Assembly: GCA_023443225.1 (NCBI GenBank)
Contig: JAEZVF010000014.1
Location: 1-50,371, forward strand
Reading direction: 5' to 3'
DNA length: 50,371 nt
DNA from: Bacillota bacterium
Lineage (GTDB): Bacteria; Bacillota; Clostridia; Lachnospirales; Lachnospiraceae
A program made the position numbers and the translations under genes. Below, in pieces: positions 24,087-32,844 of the stretch. Below the pieces are notes generated by a model. That model saw only the letters and a list, made by a program, of their open reading frames with translations. It searched no databases and was not told the origin of the DNA. Each line of letters opens with the position of its first letter. Positions within the stretch are counted from its first letter, which is position 1.

Positions 24087-24109
24087 TCCTTTCCCATACG
24101 TATCTGTTT

Positions 24110-27100
24110 CTATAAGGGATGAAATGCCTTTGATATCGCATATTCGGTTTTGGCAAAATTACAGATACTGTCCATTAAGGACTTTTCATCCTGCATATCC
24201 ATTGCTGTAAGCATATAGTTTATACGATTATATCTCGTATCTTCATCTAAAGATAGATTGTGGCTAATTTGTATGCTCACACTTTCAGTAACAGTAACCT
24301 TCCCTTCTTCATCTTCTTCAGTAATGTAATACTGAACACTTTCATTATAAAACAAAAGGAATTCTTTCATATATATGCCACAATATCCATCTTGCATTTC
24401 TTCACAGATAAACTCATCCTCATCGCTCTTGCCATCCATTCGGTAATGGATGCTTACTTTATGGGATGGGTTTGTCTTATATTCTACAAAGAACTTGTCC
24501 TGTAGCTTTGGAGGAATCGACAGCTTGTTTTGGAAGTCCTTAAAAAACGGCAAAACAATACCTTTCTTTACAAACTTATGTATATAAAAATCAACCAATT
24601 CGATTTCTGCCTCCGTCATAAGTTCCTGTTTCGAGAATTCTTTTAGCAGTGCAAGTGTGCAGACATCATTTTCTTCATACATTACTTCTCTTTTCATGAT
24701 GCCAAACAGTTCTGGTTGAATAATCCTGTCTTTTACCAGATATTTATATGCGTTATAAGATAAAAATGCCCGTATTAACTTATGGTTACAACCCCGCTTA
24801 TAATAATTTAGGAATATAGATAAAGCATCCACCAAATAACTTTCAGCAAAAAGCATCTGCCCCAAAAGTCTCTCTTCCAAGTTAACTATCTCAATTTCAA
24901 AAGCTTTTGCAGCCTGCCACAATTCAAACATTTCTCTTGTTGTACCATAAAAAAACTTAGCCAAATACTCCAGAATTGCCTCGTTGTATTTTCCAGCTTT
25001 AAATATATAATGACTTAAGTTAACTAAAATTTCATTTCGTTTATCTTCCTCATAATCATGGTGCAGCAGGTTTGTACATAATTTTATCAGACGATTTATT
25101 GCTATTCCGTCAAAACCGTATTCATCCAATGAAGTTAACGCCTTATCATACAAATTTCTAATGATAAAAAGCTCAATTACTTTATTCCTATCTGTTTTCG
25201 CTAATTCCTGTAGATTGATTTGCAACAAATACGCTTCTAAAAGTTCTCCCTGAAAATTATCATAATAATAGAATATTAAATCTTGAATATTTCTATTATA
25301 ATAATCTGCTGACAAACCGGGAATCAGCAAGACATTTTTTCTTACCTCAACAGATTTATCGTCAAACTTCTGGTAATTCTGAACTTTTTCTGAAAGGTTT
25401 AAAATAAGAAATGGATGATTTGCCCCTAAATCAAAACAAGAATTAATATAGTCTTCCCAATGCATAAGTTTATTCAGAGTATATTCTACTGTAGCGGCAT
25501 AACGATTTTCGTATTCATCAACTAACAACAGCTCTGCATTCTCTGTATAAATATCCACTTGGGCGATATCATTTACAAAGGGAGTATACACTTCATCACT
25601 GATTCCTTTGTGAACTACAATGACCCCTTTCATATTGGGATTATTACAGGCAATGTCATATCGAAACATGATATAGGGAAGTTCCCGTGCTATTTCTGTA
25701 TTTAGACCTTCTTGTGCAATAATTTCTTCATACAAAACGGCTAAGTTGCTACTAATATTGTGTGCACATATCTGTTTTATGGCAAATTGAACCATTGTTT
25801 TATAATACGTTTGATATACATTGGGATTTGTATCTTTGTTTTTAATAATATAGGAATAAAGATACGCTTTTTTACGGTCACTCAAGTTGCTGTTGTAATT
25901 AAAATACAACAGTATCGGTTGTGGTAACACAAGATCTGGCTTTTCATCGGAAGAATACATGTAATACTCATGAAGCTCCGTAATTCTTAACTGTTCTTCT
26001 ACTCCAAGCTGAAACCAGGAGAAGTACTTGTTACTCCGTTGATGTCCCTTAATTAATAAAATGCAGATGGCTGTTAATGTATCCGTTAATTTGTATTTGT
26101 TATATAAAAATGACAGACAATTGTATAAGAGGCTGTTAAAATCTTTACTCTTACTAGCTAAATAGGTAACCTGAAGTGCAGCATCTTTTGCTAGATAGTC
26201 ACTTCTTGCTGCCCAATGGACAACCTGCAATTCAAATTCGCCCAGCTCATGAAGTAGGGAGGGTTCTTCATTAAAAACAGCTGCCGCCTCAAAATATAAT
26301 ACCGGACTGTGACATCCTTGGGAAAACTGTTTTTTCATTTCTTCTAACTTCAATGCCCGATTTCGATCATATCGAGTATCTATATAAAGCAAAAACCACA
26401 ACAGTCTCCAATCAGAGTATCCTCTATTATAAAATTCACGTATTGCTACCAATGCATTTTGAATAGAATCTTCCTCTTTATGTAACAAAGCCAATAAGTA
26501 TAGATACCCACAATAATTAATTACATCCAAGCTACGTAAAGTCTCTGTTCTAGTACTCATATCTGCAAGTGATTGCTCTGCTAGACTATCCTTTCCGGAA
26601 ATGATCAATAAATGGGTGCGAAGTAAATGATACCTATCCAAATTCTTCACATCGAAAGAACTAATACTGTCAAGAATCGCAGAAGAGTCTGACACATATT
26701 GAGTTATCGGAATCCGGTTACAGCGAAAATCCAGATAATTCTGCATCAGCATTCTATGATAAGTACGCAGTTGACTTCTATTTGGATTTTTCCTTACTTC
26801 CTGATTTTTGTATCTGCAAATCACATCAACTGTAAATGTTTGATGTGTGGTTTTTATATATATTTTACCATAATTGTTTCCAGAACGCATTTTGTCAGTA
26901 TTTAACACATAGGAAAGGGAGTATGTATTACCCACAAAATTATCAGACCAGATTATTTTATGTTCTAAATCAATAAAAGGCGCGTCGGTACTGACACGTA
27001 TTTCAGTATAACCCCAATTATCCTTCGTTAAGAGAAGCTTGTCCAAAAAGCTTTCCTTCACGGAAGGATAATCTACATTTATCTTATTTATAGATATATT

Positions 27101-27682
27101 AATACGGAGTTTTTTATGTATGGCAATCAGAAATTCTTCCAGTGCTTGGCTGCTTGTTCGACTTTTTAAAAGAGTCTCATATAGTACACAGTATTTTGTT
27201 TCATAATGTACGATCAGATGTTTGAAATCTTCAGATTTAAATAATTTTAATGCTTCCACCCAGTCAGATTTAGCTAAATTTGCAAAGTTATATAAATCTT
27301 TGATTTTGCCTAAAGTAGAATTAAAATATGAAACTTCTGTATTAATAATAAAAGGGAGCTGAATTTCTCCACAATCACTGATTATGCAGATTTCCCCCTT
27401 CGTTGTCTCACCAGCTTTCATATGCTCTGCATGAAAGATATAGTGAATCTCATTCTCTTTCTCGGTAAAATTATTCTCTGCTAATTCAAGTAATCTGTTT
27501 GAGGAATATAGTACTCCTTTGATTGATGTATTCTTAGTATTTTTAATGGTAAAACTACCAGAAAAGACTTTCCCCGCCTCTACCGTAAGTAGAAGCTCAT
27601 TATCGGATACTATGATATTGGGAGTCTCGTATTCAAATATACCCTTAGCTAAGCGTTCAACTTTCTCTTTCAACGGTTTCAC
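24110..27682 (-). CDS. Giant DUF5717-type protein (beta domain plus helical repeats)
   Basis: An 1190-aa soluble protein with no signal peptide or membrane helix. The N-terminal part (about 20-320) has beta-sandwich-like segments (VEAGKVFSGSFTIKNTKNTS; MRSGNNYGKIYIKTTHQTF), like those of domains that bind peptides or scaffold. The middle (about 320-1000) is a long array of helices rich in YY/LL/KAL pairs, TPR- or HEAT-like. The C-terminal part (about 1000-1190) is again beta-rich. I associate it with DUF5717, found next to DUF5716 in Lachnospiraceae. It starts at GTG 27682 or TTG 27673; the latter has GAGGTG at 6 nt. It is the first gene of a four-gene operon. Function unknown. Confidence 0.75.
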   Translation of the reverse strand: MKPLKEKVERLAKGIFEYETPNIIVSDNELLLTVEAGKVFSGSFTIKNTKNTSIKGVLYSSNRLLELAENNFTEKENEIHYIFHAEHMKAGETTKGEICIISDCGEIQLPFIINTEVSYFNSTLGKIKDLYNFANLAKSDWVEALKLFKSEDFKHLIVHYETKYCVLYETLLKSRTSSQALEEFLIAIHKKLRINISINKINVDYPSVKESFLDKLLLTKDNWGYTEIRVSTDAPFIDLEHKIIWSDNFVGNTYSLSYVLNTDKMRSGNNYGKIYIKTTHQTFTVDVICRYKNQEVRKNPNRSQLRTYHRMLMQNYLDFRCNRIPITQYVSDSSAILDSISSFDVKNLDRYHLLRTHLLIISGKDSLAEQSLADMSTRTETLRSLDVINYCGYLYLLALLHKEEDSIQNALVAIREFYNRGYSDWRLLWFLLYIDTRYDRNRALKLEEMKKQFSQGCHSPVLYFEAAAVFNEEPSLLHELGEFELQVVHWAARSDYLAKDAALQVTYLASKSKDFNSLLYNCLSFLYNKYKLTDTLTAICILLIKGHQRSNKYFSWFQLGVEEQLRITELHEYYMYSSDEKPDLVLPQPILLYFNYNSNLSDRKKAYLYSYIIKNKDTNPNVYQTYYKTMVQFAIKQICAHNISSNLAVLYEEIIAQEGLNTEIARELPYIMFRYDIACNNPNMKGVIVVHKGISDEVYTPFVNDIAQVDIYTENAELLLVDEYENRYAATVEYTLNKLMHWEDYINSCFDLGANHPFLILNLSEKVQNYQKFDDKSVEVRKNVLLIPGLSADYYNRNIQDLIFYYYDNFQGELLEAYLLQINLQELAKTDRNKVIELFIIRNLYDKALTSLDEYGFDGIAINRLIKLCTNLLHHDYEEDKRNEILVNLSHYIFKAGKYNEAILEYLAKFFYGTTREMFELWQAAKAFEIEIVNLEERLLGQMLFAESYLVDALSIFLNYYKRGCNHKLIRAFLSYNAYKYLVKDRIIQPELFGIMKREVMYEENDVCTLALLKEFSKQELMTEAEIELVDFYIHKFVKKGIVLPFFKDFQNKLSIPPKLQDKFFVEYKTNPSHKVSIHYRMDGKSDEDEFICEEMQDGYCGIYMKEFLLFYNESVQYYITEEDEEGKVTVTESVSIQISHNLSLDEDTRYNRINYMLTAMDMQDEKSLMDSICNFAKTEYAISKAFHPL

Positions 27683-27796
27683 CTCAAGCTCTATTTTTTG
27701 ATACCATCTATTGCATTTTATAACGATTCAATTATAATAATTATAACACTAATCGACATGATTAAGCAATAGAAAGTGATAGTCTGTTTCCAATAT

Positions 27797-27824
27797 AGCA
27801 GCAATTGCAATTGTGATTGCTGCT
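27797..27824. promoter_or_regulatory. Perfect 9-bp inverted repeat upstream of the aminotransferase
   Basis: AGCAGCAAT (27797-27805) and ATTGCTGCT (27816-27824) with a 10-nt spacer, in the 168-nt divergent gap and 27 nt before the ATG at 27851. It could be an operator or a 5'-UTR hairpin. Confidence 0.5.
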
Positions 27825-27850
27825 AACAATGATAGAAAGGATACCATCCC

Positions 27851-28948
27851 ATGATAACACCACAAGAACATTTTCACGGAAGTGACCTCGAGAAAATCGA
27901 GTTAGTTTACGGTATAAAAAAGGAGGATATCACCAGCTTTTCCGCCAACGTAAATCCTCTAGGAATCTCCCCAAAACTTCGAAAAGGTCTTTCAGAAAGA
28001 ATTGATGCCATTACCGGATACCCGGATAGAGACTATACTTCCCTTAGAAAATGCATCGCTTCTTATGTTCATACTGACATGGAACACATTGTTGTGGGTA
28101 ACGGGTCAACAGAATTAATCTCCTTGTTTATACAACTGACCCGCCCAAAAAAAGCCTTCATCCTTGGACCGACCTACTCTGAATATGAGCGTGAAATATC
28201 TCTGGGCGGCGGAAGTTCACACTATTACCGTTTGGATGAGGCTGCTGATTTTCAATTGGATATTGAATCATTGAAAACCGAATTATCAGCAGAATTTGAT
28301 TTACTGGTAATCTGTAATCCGAATAATCCAACCTCTTCAGCCATATCCAATTCAGATATGCGTAAAATACTTGATATCTGTAAACAAAGGGATATTTTGT
28401 GTATGGTGGATGAAACTTATGTAGAATTTGCAGAAGATATAAAACGGATCACCGCTGTTTCACTCACAGGTTTTTATAATAATCTCATAATCCTTCGTGG
28501 TATATCAAAGTTCTTTGCAGCACCCGGTTTGCGGTTAGGGTATGCAATCTGCGGTAATATGGATTTATTAAAGGAGATAAACAAAAGAAAGAATCCCTGG
28601 ACAATTAATACACTCGCAGCGATTGCAGGCGAAATTATGTTTTCGGATAACGATTATATTGAGAAAACCAGAAATCTGATAAAAGAAGAACGAGAGAGGG
28701 TCTGCCAAAGGTTAAGTACCTGCCGAAACATTAAAGTTTACCCCCCTACAGCTAATTTTGTACTTATTAAAATTCTAAAAGAAGATATCACATCGTCAGA
28801 ACTGTTTGATGCAGCAATCCGTAAAGGCTTTATGATTCGTGATTGTTCCACCTTCCCATTTTTGGATCAAAAGTTTGTTCGCTTTTGTTTTATGACACCT
28901 GAGAAAAATACAGAATTATTAAACTTGCTTCTTGATAAATTGAAATAA
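27851..28948 (+). CDS. PLP-dependent class I/II aminotransferase (CobD/HisC-like)
   Basis: A 365-aa cytosolic fold-type I PLP enzyme. Seen: N-terminal HGSD, like the HGG start of CobD-type threonine-phosphate decarboxylases; FSANVNPLG; VGNGSTELI; CNPNNPTS; MVDETYVEF; and the PLP-lysine region GISKFFAAPGLRLGYAI. The C-terminal RDCSTFPFLDQKFVRFCF is also typical. Possible products are L-threonine-O-3-phosphate decarboxylase (cobalamin side chain) or histidinol-phosphate aminotransferase. No cobalamin or histidine genes are adjacent, so the substrate cannot be set from context. AAAGGA lies 9 nt before the ATG. It is transcribed alone and away from the DUF5717 operon. Confidence 0.85.
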   Translation: MITPQEHFHGSDLEKIELVYGIKKEDITSFSANVNPLGISPKLRKGLSERIDAITGYPDRDYTSLRKCIASYVHTDMEHIVVGNGSTELISLFIQLTRPKKAFILGPTYSEYEREISLGGGSSHYYRLDEAADFQLDIESLKTELSAEFDLLVICNPNNPTSSAISNSDMRKILDICKQRDILCMVDETYVEFAEDIKRITAVSLTGFYNNLIILRGISKFFAAPGLRLGYAICGNMDLLKEINKRKNPWTINTLAAIAGEIMFSDNDYIEKTRNLIKEERERVCQRLSTCRNIKVYPPTANFVLIKILKEDITSSELFDAAIRKGFMIRDCSTFPFLDQKFVRFCFMTPEKNTELLNLLLDKLK

Positions 28949-28950
28949 AT

Positions 28951-28982
28951 AATGATTGGGGTGTCATATGCCCCCAATCATT
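28951..28982. terminator. Bidirectional hairpin between convergent genes
   Basis: AATGATTGGGG (28951-28961) pairs perfectly with CCCCAATCATT (28972-28982), 10-nt loop, 3 nt after the aminotransferase stop. The last codon of the convergent membrane protein gene lies inside the hairpin, so both mRNAs end in it. Confidence 0.7.
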
Positions 28983-30066
28983 GTTCTACTTTTTCATAGA
29001 CTCCGTACCCGGAAAGTATAATCAGGAAAAGCGGTAATGTCTGTATCCACATCAAGGTGACATCCGTAATTCCATGCGCAAAGGTTGCTATGCTGACTGC
29101 TAGGATTAAAGACGTAACTTTTGTCTTTTTTTCTTTAAAGCATACGGTAACTACAGATTTATAATATGAAAATGTATATCTTAACAATAAAATGGTTCCT
29201 ACAATGCCGAAATTCTCTATCGTTTCAAGTATCATACTATGGGAGTGTGGAATAACTTTCTTCTGATAATAGCTTTGCTTCAGAAAAAGAAAGGACATAA
29301 AACCATGCCCGAAAAATGGTTCGCTCTTTATTTGCTTAAGTGCTGTATTCCAAATTTTAAGGCGAATCCGCAAGGTGACTTCAGCGTCGGATAGACGTGG
29401 TATAATATTTATCTCCAAGCCAAACATAATAAAACAAGCAAAGGTCGCTACAATGAGCCATGCAGATAATAGCCAATGCTTTTTTAAAACGACCAACAAG
29501 ACTGCTATTCCAAGAAAAACCTCTACCCACGCAAACATACTCTCACATAGATATAAGCTGATAACATTCAATGCTGCAATAATATAATACAGCACTTTCG
29601 GTCCCTGGAGGGTAAGTACCTTGTAGGCACAGATGATGATTACCATCGCTACAATTGAGCCAAAGTAATTCGGATGTAGAAAGATAGATGCTATCCTCTG
29701 CGTATTATAACTTTGCCCAGTAATTTGAATTACAATTTTCTCTATAAGGGCACAGCTCGTTACAGCAATGCTTAAGATGCAGATTAATCTTAATGTTTTT
29801 TCATATAATATGCTGGTCATAATACTTTGCAAAAACAAAGCTAACATACCGGCAAGTATTACGGCCACGCCCACAATTACACCAAGCCAATTTCCATATA
29901 TACAAGGAATAATTAAGCTATACGCAAAGAATAATACTAGTATTTTATGGTCTTTATGTATGAAAAGTAATTTGCGGGTACGTTTGCTAAAGGTAACATA
30001 TAATGCCAAGAAAATTAGTACAATGCCTGCCAATATATAGGGTAAAAAGATAGCCCCTGCTGTCAT
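28978..30066 (-). CDS. O-antigen ligase / Wzy-like polytopic membrane protein
   Basis: A 362-aa protein with about ten TM helices. The Wzy_C-type periplasmic/extracellular loop is recognisable: LKIWNTALKQIKSEPFFGHG followed by KKVIPHSHSMILETIENFGIVG, with the conserved HSHS. Such proteins ligate or polymerise surface glycans using lipid-linked donors. In Gram-positives they may act in capsule, exopolysaccharide or wall-glycan assembly. No other polysaccharide gene is adjacent, so the substrate is unknown. ATG 30066 has no ribosome binding site. The frame stays open 26 codons further upstream without an NTG codon, and an AGAGGAAG site lies there (30135-30142), so the true start may be non-canonical. 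Confidence 0.85.
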   Translation of the reverse strand: MTAGAIFLPYILAGIVLIFLALYVTFSKRTRKLLFIHKDHKILVLFFAYSLIIPCIYGNWLGVIVGVAVILAGMLALFLQSIMTSILYEKTLRLICILSIAVTSCALIEKIVIQITGQSYNTQRIASIFLHPNYFGSIVAMVIIICAYKVLTLQGPKVLYYIIAALNVISLYLCESMFAWVEVFLGIAVLLVVLKKHWLLSAWLIVATFACFIMFGLEINIIPRLSDAEVTLRIRLKIWNTALKQIKSEPFFGHGFMSFLFLKQSYYQKKVIPHSHSMILETIENFGIVGTILLLRYTFSYYKSVVTVCFKEKKTKVTSLILAVSIATFAHGITDVTLMWIQTLPLFLIILSGYGVYEKVEQ

Positions 30067-30236
30067 AACTAAAATATTTGTATTTGTTAAATAATCGCCA
30101 AGATGGCGCTTACGTATTAATGCTTTGATAATAACTTCCTCTTTTCAAAAGTTATAGGGTGTGAACTTACACAAGGATGTATTCTAGCACATATCAAAAA
30201 AATATGCAATGTAATTTATTAGGGGAAAATGTAAAT

Positions 30237-30277
30237 AGACAGCATAGCAGAGAAGTTTTCCCTCATGCTTGCTGTCT
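30237..30277 (-). terminator. Terminator-like hairpin after the coiled-coil lipoprotein gene
   Basis: On the minus strand, AGACAGCA pairs with TGCTGTCT (30237-30244 and 30270-30277), with partial inner pairing, followed by ATTTACATTTT. Confidence 0.6.
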
Positions 30278-30304
30278 AAATTATATCCATTTAACAACCT
30301 TCTG

Positions 30305-31138
30305 TTAGTATTGTACATATTCCAGATCATCGCCTGTTAAGGCTACAAATGACCCATCCATATATTCAATTGTTATTTCAGAAAGTTCTATGCGTTCTAT
30401 ATCATAACTATACCAAGCACAATCCCAGTAGCCATCATAGTCCCCGTTCAATCCTTCCCCTTTTTCATATGGTCCTGTAACCTGTGCTTTAAATATACTA
30501 TCTCTTCTTATTTCACACGACACTACATCTCCTACTGCATTATAAGGAATTACAGAAAAATATACATATTTAATTACTTTATCAGACTTGTTTTTGAAAC
30601 CAATAAAAAGGTCTACTCCACCCGCAGAGTTAGGTTTACTCTTTTTAAGTTTTGTAATATGTATTATTGCTCTAGCTTTTTCTTTTGAACTTTTCTCCGC
30701 TTCTTCTTTAGCTTTTTGTTCTGTCTCTTCTTTTTCCTGCTTTTCTTTATCAATAGCTTCTTGGGCTTTAGACATGAGTTCTTGCCCCTCTATATCTTCG
30801 GGACTTCCATTGAAATTTTTATGCAATTCATTTGCCAATTCGATTGTTTTCTCATAGTCCTTACTTTCAAATAATTGCTTAATATTATACAGACGATTAG
30901 ATGCACCATTTTTTAATTCATCTAACTCAGCTTTTAATGTTTCATTATCAGTAGTTAATGCTGCAATTTCAGCTGATAATGACTCGTTTTCTGTTATTAA
31001 TTCCGCATTTCTTGATTGTAATTCTTTATGTTGGTTTTCTAAATCTGAATAGGTTGCTTTGCTTACACAACCCGATAATAATATAAGTGAACAGATTAAA
31101 CAGAAAATTATTTTTATTCTCCCCTTTTTTTGTTTCAC
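30305..31138 (-). CDS. Coiled-coil lipoprotein with C-terminal beta domain
   Basis: A 277-aa predicted lipoprotein. Signal peptide to the lipobox LLSGC (Cys about residue 23), then a leucine-rich coiled coil (about 30-75, HKELQSRNAELITENESLSA) and a short helical repeat (NRLYNIKQLFESKDYEKTIEL). A strongly charged Lys/Glu helix (about 125-155) precedes a C-terminal beta-rich domain (about 157-277, GGVDLFIGFKNKSDKVIKYVYF), which resembles domains found in other clostridial lipoproteins. It should face the outside of the cell. The start is GTG with GGGAGGG 6 nt upstream. It is a stand-alone gene. The function is unknown; the shape suggests an extracellular stalk plus sensor or binding domain. 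Confidence 0.75.
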   Translation of the reverse strand: MKQKKGRIKIIFCLICSLILLSGCVSKATYSDLENQHKELQSRNAELITENESLSAEIAALTTDNETLKAELDELKNGASNRLYNIKQLFESKDYEKTIELANELHKNFNGSPEDIEGQELMSKAQEAIDKEKQEKEETEQKAKEEAEKSSKEKARAIIHITKLKKSKPNSAGGVDLFIGFKNKSDKVIKYVYFSVIPYNAVGDVVSCEIRRDSIFKAQVTGPYEKGEGLNGDYDGYWDCAWYSYDIERIELSEITIEYMDGSFVALTGDDLEYVQY

Positions 31139-31268
31139 TACAAACCCTCCCTTTAACTATTACATTATAGTTTTATTGTAATGCAAAAAATTGTAAAGTT
31201 CAACCATCTTTTAGTTGTGACGATAGTATCATTCTTACGTCAGCTTAGCAAGGTATTTCTTATAAAGC

Positions 31269-31302
31269 AAAAAAGGGATTGCCTAAATATTCAAGCAATC
31301 CC
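31269..31302 (-). terminator. Rho-independent terminator of purA
   Basis: On the minus strand, GGGATTGC (31295-31302) pairs with GCAATCCC (31275-31282), 12-nt loop, followed by TTTTTTGC. It starts about 30 nt after the purA stop. Confidence 0.85.
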
Positions 31303-31333
31303 ATACTAGCTAGATCTTCTAGTCTTTTATTCT

Positions 31334-32608
31334 TTATCTTTTAATTATCTCATCTCTGCCCGGTCCATTGGATATCATTGTAACTTGTATTCCGATTTCT
31401 TTCTCAATAAACTCAACGTACTTGCGACAATTTTCTGGTAGGTCACCGTAATTCTTAATTCCACGAATCTCCTGTTTCCATCCTGGTAACACTTCATACA
31501 CTGCTTTCGCTTTTGCTAATTTAACTGTAGTCGGAAAATCTTTGGTAACAAGGCCATCAATTTCATATCCGACACAGATTTTAAGTTCATCCAGATAACC
31601 CAATACATCCAAAACGGTTAATGCTACCTCGGTTGCACCTTGCATTCTACAACCATAACGTGTAGCAACTGCATCAAACCATCCCATACGTCTTGGTCTT
31701 CCGGTTGTTGCACCATATTCACCGCCGTCACCGCCACGTCTTCTTAATTCATCCGCTTCTTCTCCAAAGATTTCACTGGTAAATTCACCTGCTCCTACTG
31801 CACTGGAATAAGCCTTTGCAACAGCTATAATATTCTTAATCTCATAAGCCGGGATACCTGCTCCGATTGCACCATAAGATGCCAAGGTAGAAGAAGAAGT
31901 AACCATAGGATAGATTCCAAAGTCCGGATCTTTGAGTGCTCCTAATTGACCTTCTAATAGGATGTTTTTACCTGCTTTTATTGCATCGTGAAGGAAAAGA
32001 GATACGTCACAAACATATGGTTCAACCATCTCTTTGTAATCTAGTAAGGTTTGTAAGATTTCTTCAGGATTGAGTGCTGGCTTATGATACAAATGCTCCA
32101 ATATTACATTCTTCATCTCACATACTCTATTTATTTTTTCTCTTAAAACTTCTTTATCAAAAAGTTCGGATACCTGGAATCCAATCTTAGCATATTTGTC
32201 TGAATAGAAAGGTGCAATCCCTGATTTCGTAGAACCAAAGGATTTCCCACCTAATCTTTCCTCTTCATATTGATCAAAAAGGATGTGATATGGCATCATA
32301 ATTTGTGCTCTATCAGAAACTAAGATTTTTGGCATTGGTACACCTTTATCAACAATAGAATTTATCTCTTTCAATAAGTACGGAATATTTAGGGCCACAC
32401 CATTACCAATTACACTTGTGGTGTGATTATAAAAAACACCGGAAGGTAATAAATGAAGTGCAAATTTGCCATAGTCATTAATGATGGTATGACCTGCATT
32501 GCTTCCACCCTGGAATCTTACGATAATATCAGAATCTTGGCCTAACATATCGGTAATCTTACCTTTTCCTTCATCGCCCCAGTTTGCTCCAACAATAGCT
32601 CTAACCAT
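31334..32608 (-). CDS. purA: Adenylosuccinate synthetase
   Basis: Catalyses GTP-dependent joining of IMP and aspartate, the first step from IMP to AMP, 424 aa. Seen: the P-loop-like GANWGDEGKGKITDML with the catalytic Asp, RFQGGSNAGHTI, LLEGQLGALKDPDFG (substrate loop) and the C-terminal GTP-binding end. The loop usually reading QGT.LD.DHGTYP is here QLGALKDPDFGIYP, a subgroup variant. TTG 32614 opens the frame, but ATG 32608 has AGGAGG at 8 nt. It is a single-gene unit; purB and purC lie 10 kb away on the same strand. Confidence 0.96.
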   Translation of the reverse strand: MVRAIVGANWGDEGKGKITDMLGQDSDIIVRFQGGSNAGHTIINDYGKFALHLLPSGVFYNHTTSVIGNGVALNIPYLLKEINSIVDKGVPMPKILVSDRAQIMMPYHILFDQYEEERLGGKSFGSTKSGIAPFYSDKYAKIGFQVSELFDKEVLREKINRVCEMKNVILEHLYHKPALNPEEILQTLLDYKEMVEPYVCDVSLFLHDAIKAGKNILLEGQLGALKDPDFGIYPMVTSSSTLASYGAIGAGIPAYEIKNIIAVAKAYSSAVGAGEFTSEIFGEEADELRRRGGDGGEYGATTGRPRRMGWFDAVATRYGCRMQGATEVALTVLDVLGYLDELKICVGYEIDGLVTKDFPTTVKLAKAKAVYEVLPGWKQEIRGIKNYGDLPENCRKYVEFIEKEIGIQVTMISNGPGRDEIIKR

Positions 32609-32723
32609 ATCCAATTCCTCCTATTCAATTCAATACATACTATAATTGATGATTCCTACAAAGTATTTTCTATTTACTTAAAAATATTCTAACTTAATAG
32701 AACATGCTTCACGCAAATAAAAT

Positions 32724-32752
32724 GGCATTGTAACGAAACATGTTACAATGCC
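32724..32752 (-). terminator. Hairpin after the DUF3221/DUF4362 lipoprotein gene
   Basis: GGCATTGTAAC (32724-32734) pairs perfectly with GTTACAATGCC (32742-32752), 7-nt loop, followed on the minus strand by ATTTTATTTG. It lies about 90 nt after the stop. Confidence 0.65.
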
Positions 32753-32844
32753 TTATTACTTCTTCATTATACTTTAGATTGCTTCATAAATAAAATCAAT
32801 GTTTATTATGGTTTCCATAACCTGTACTTATGCAATTATAGGAT

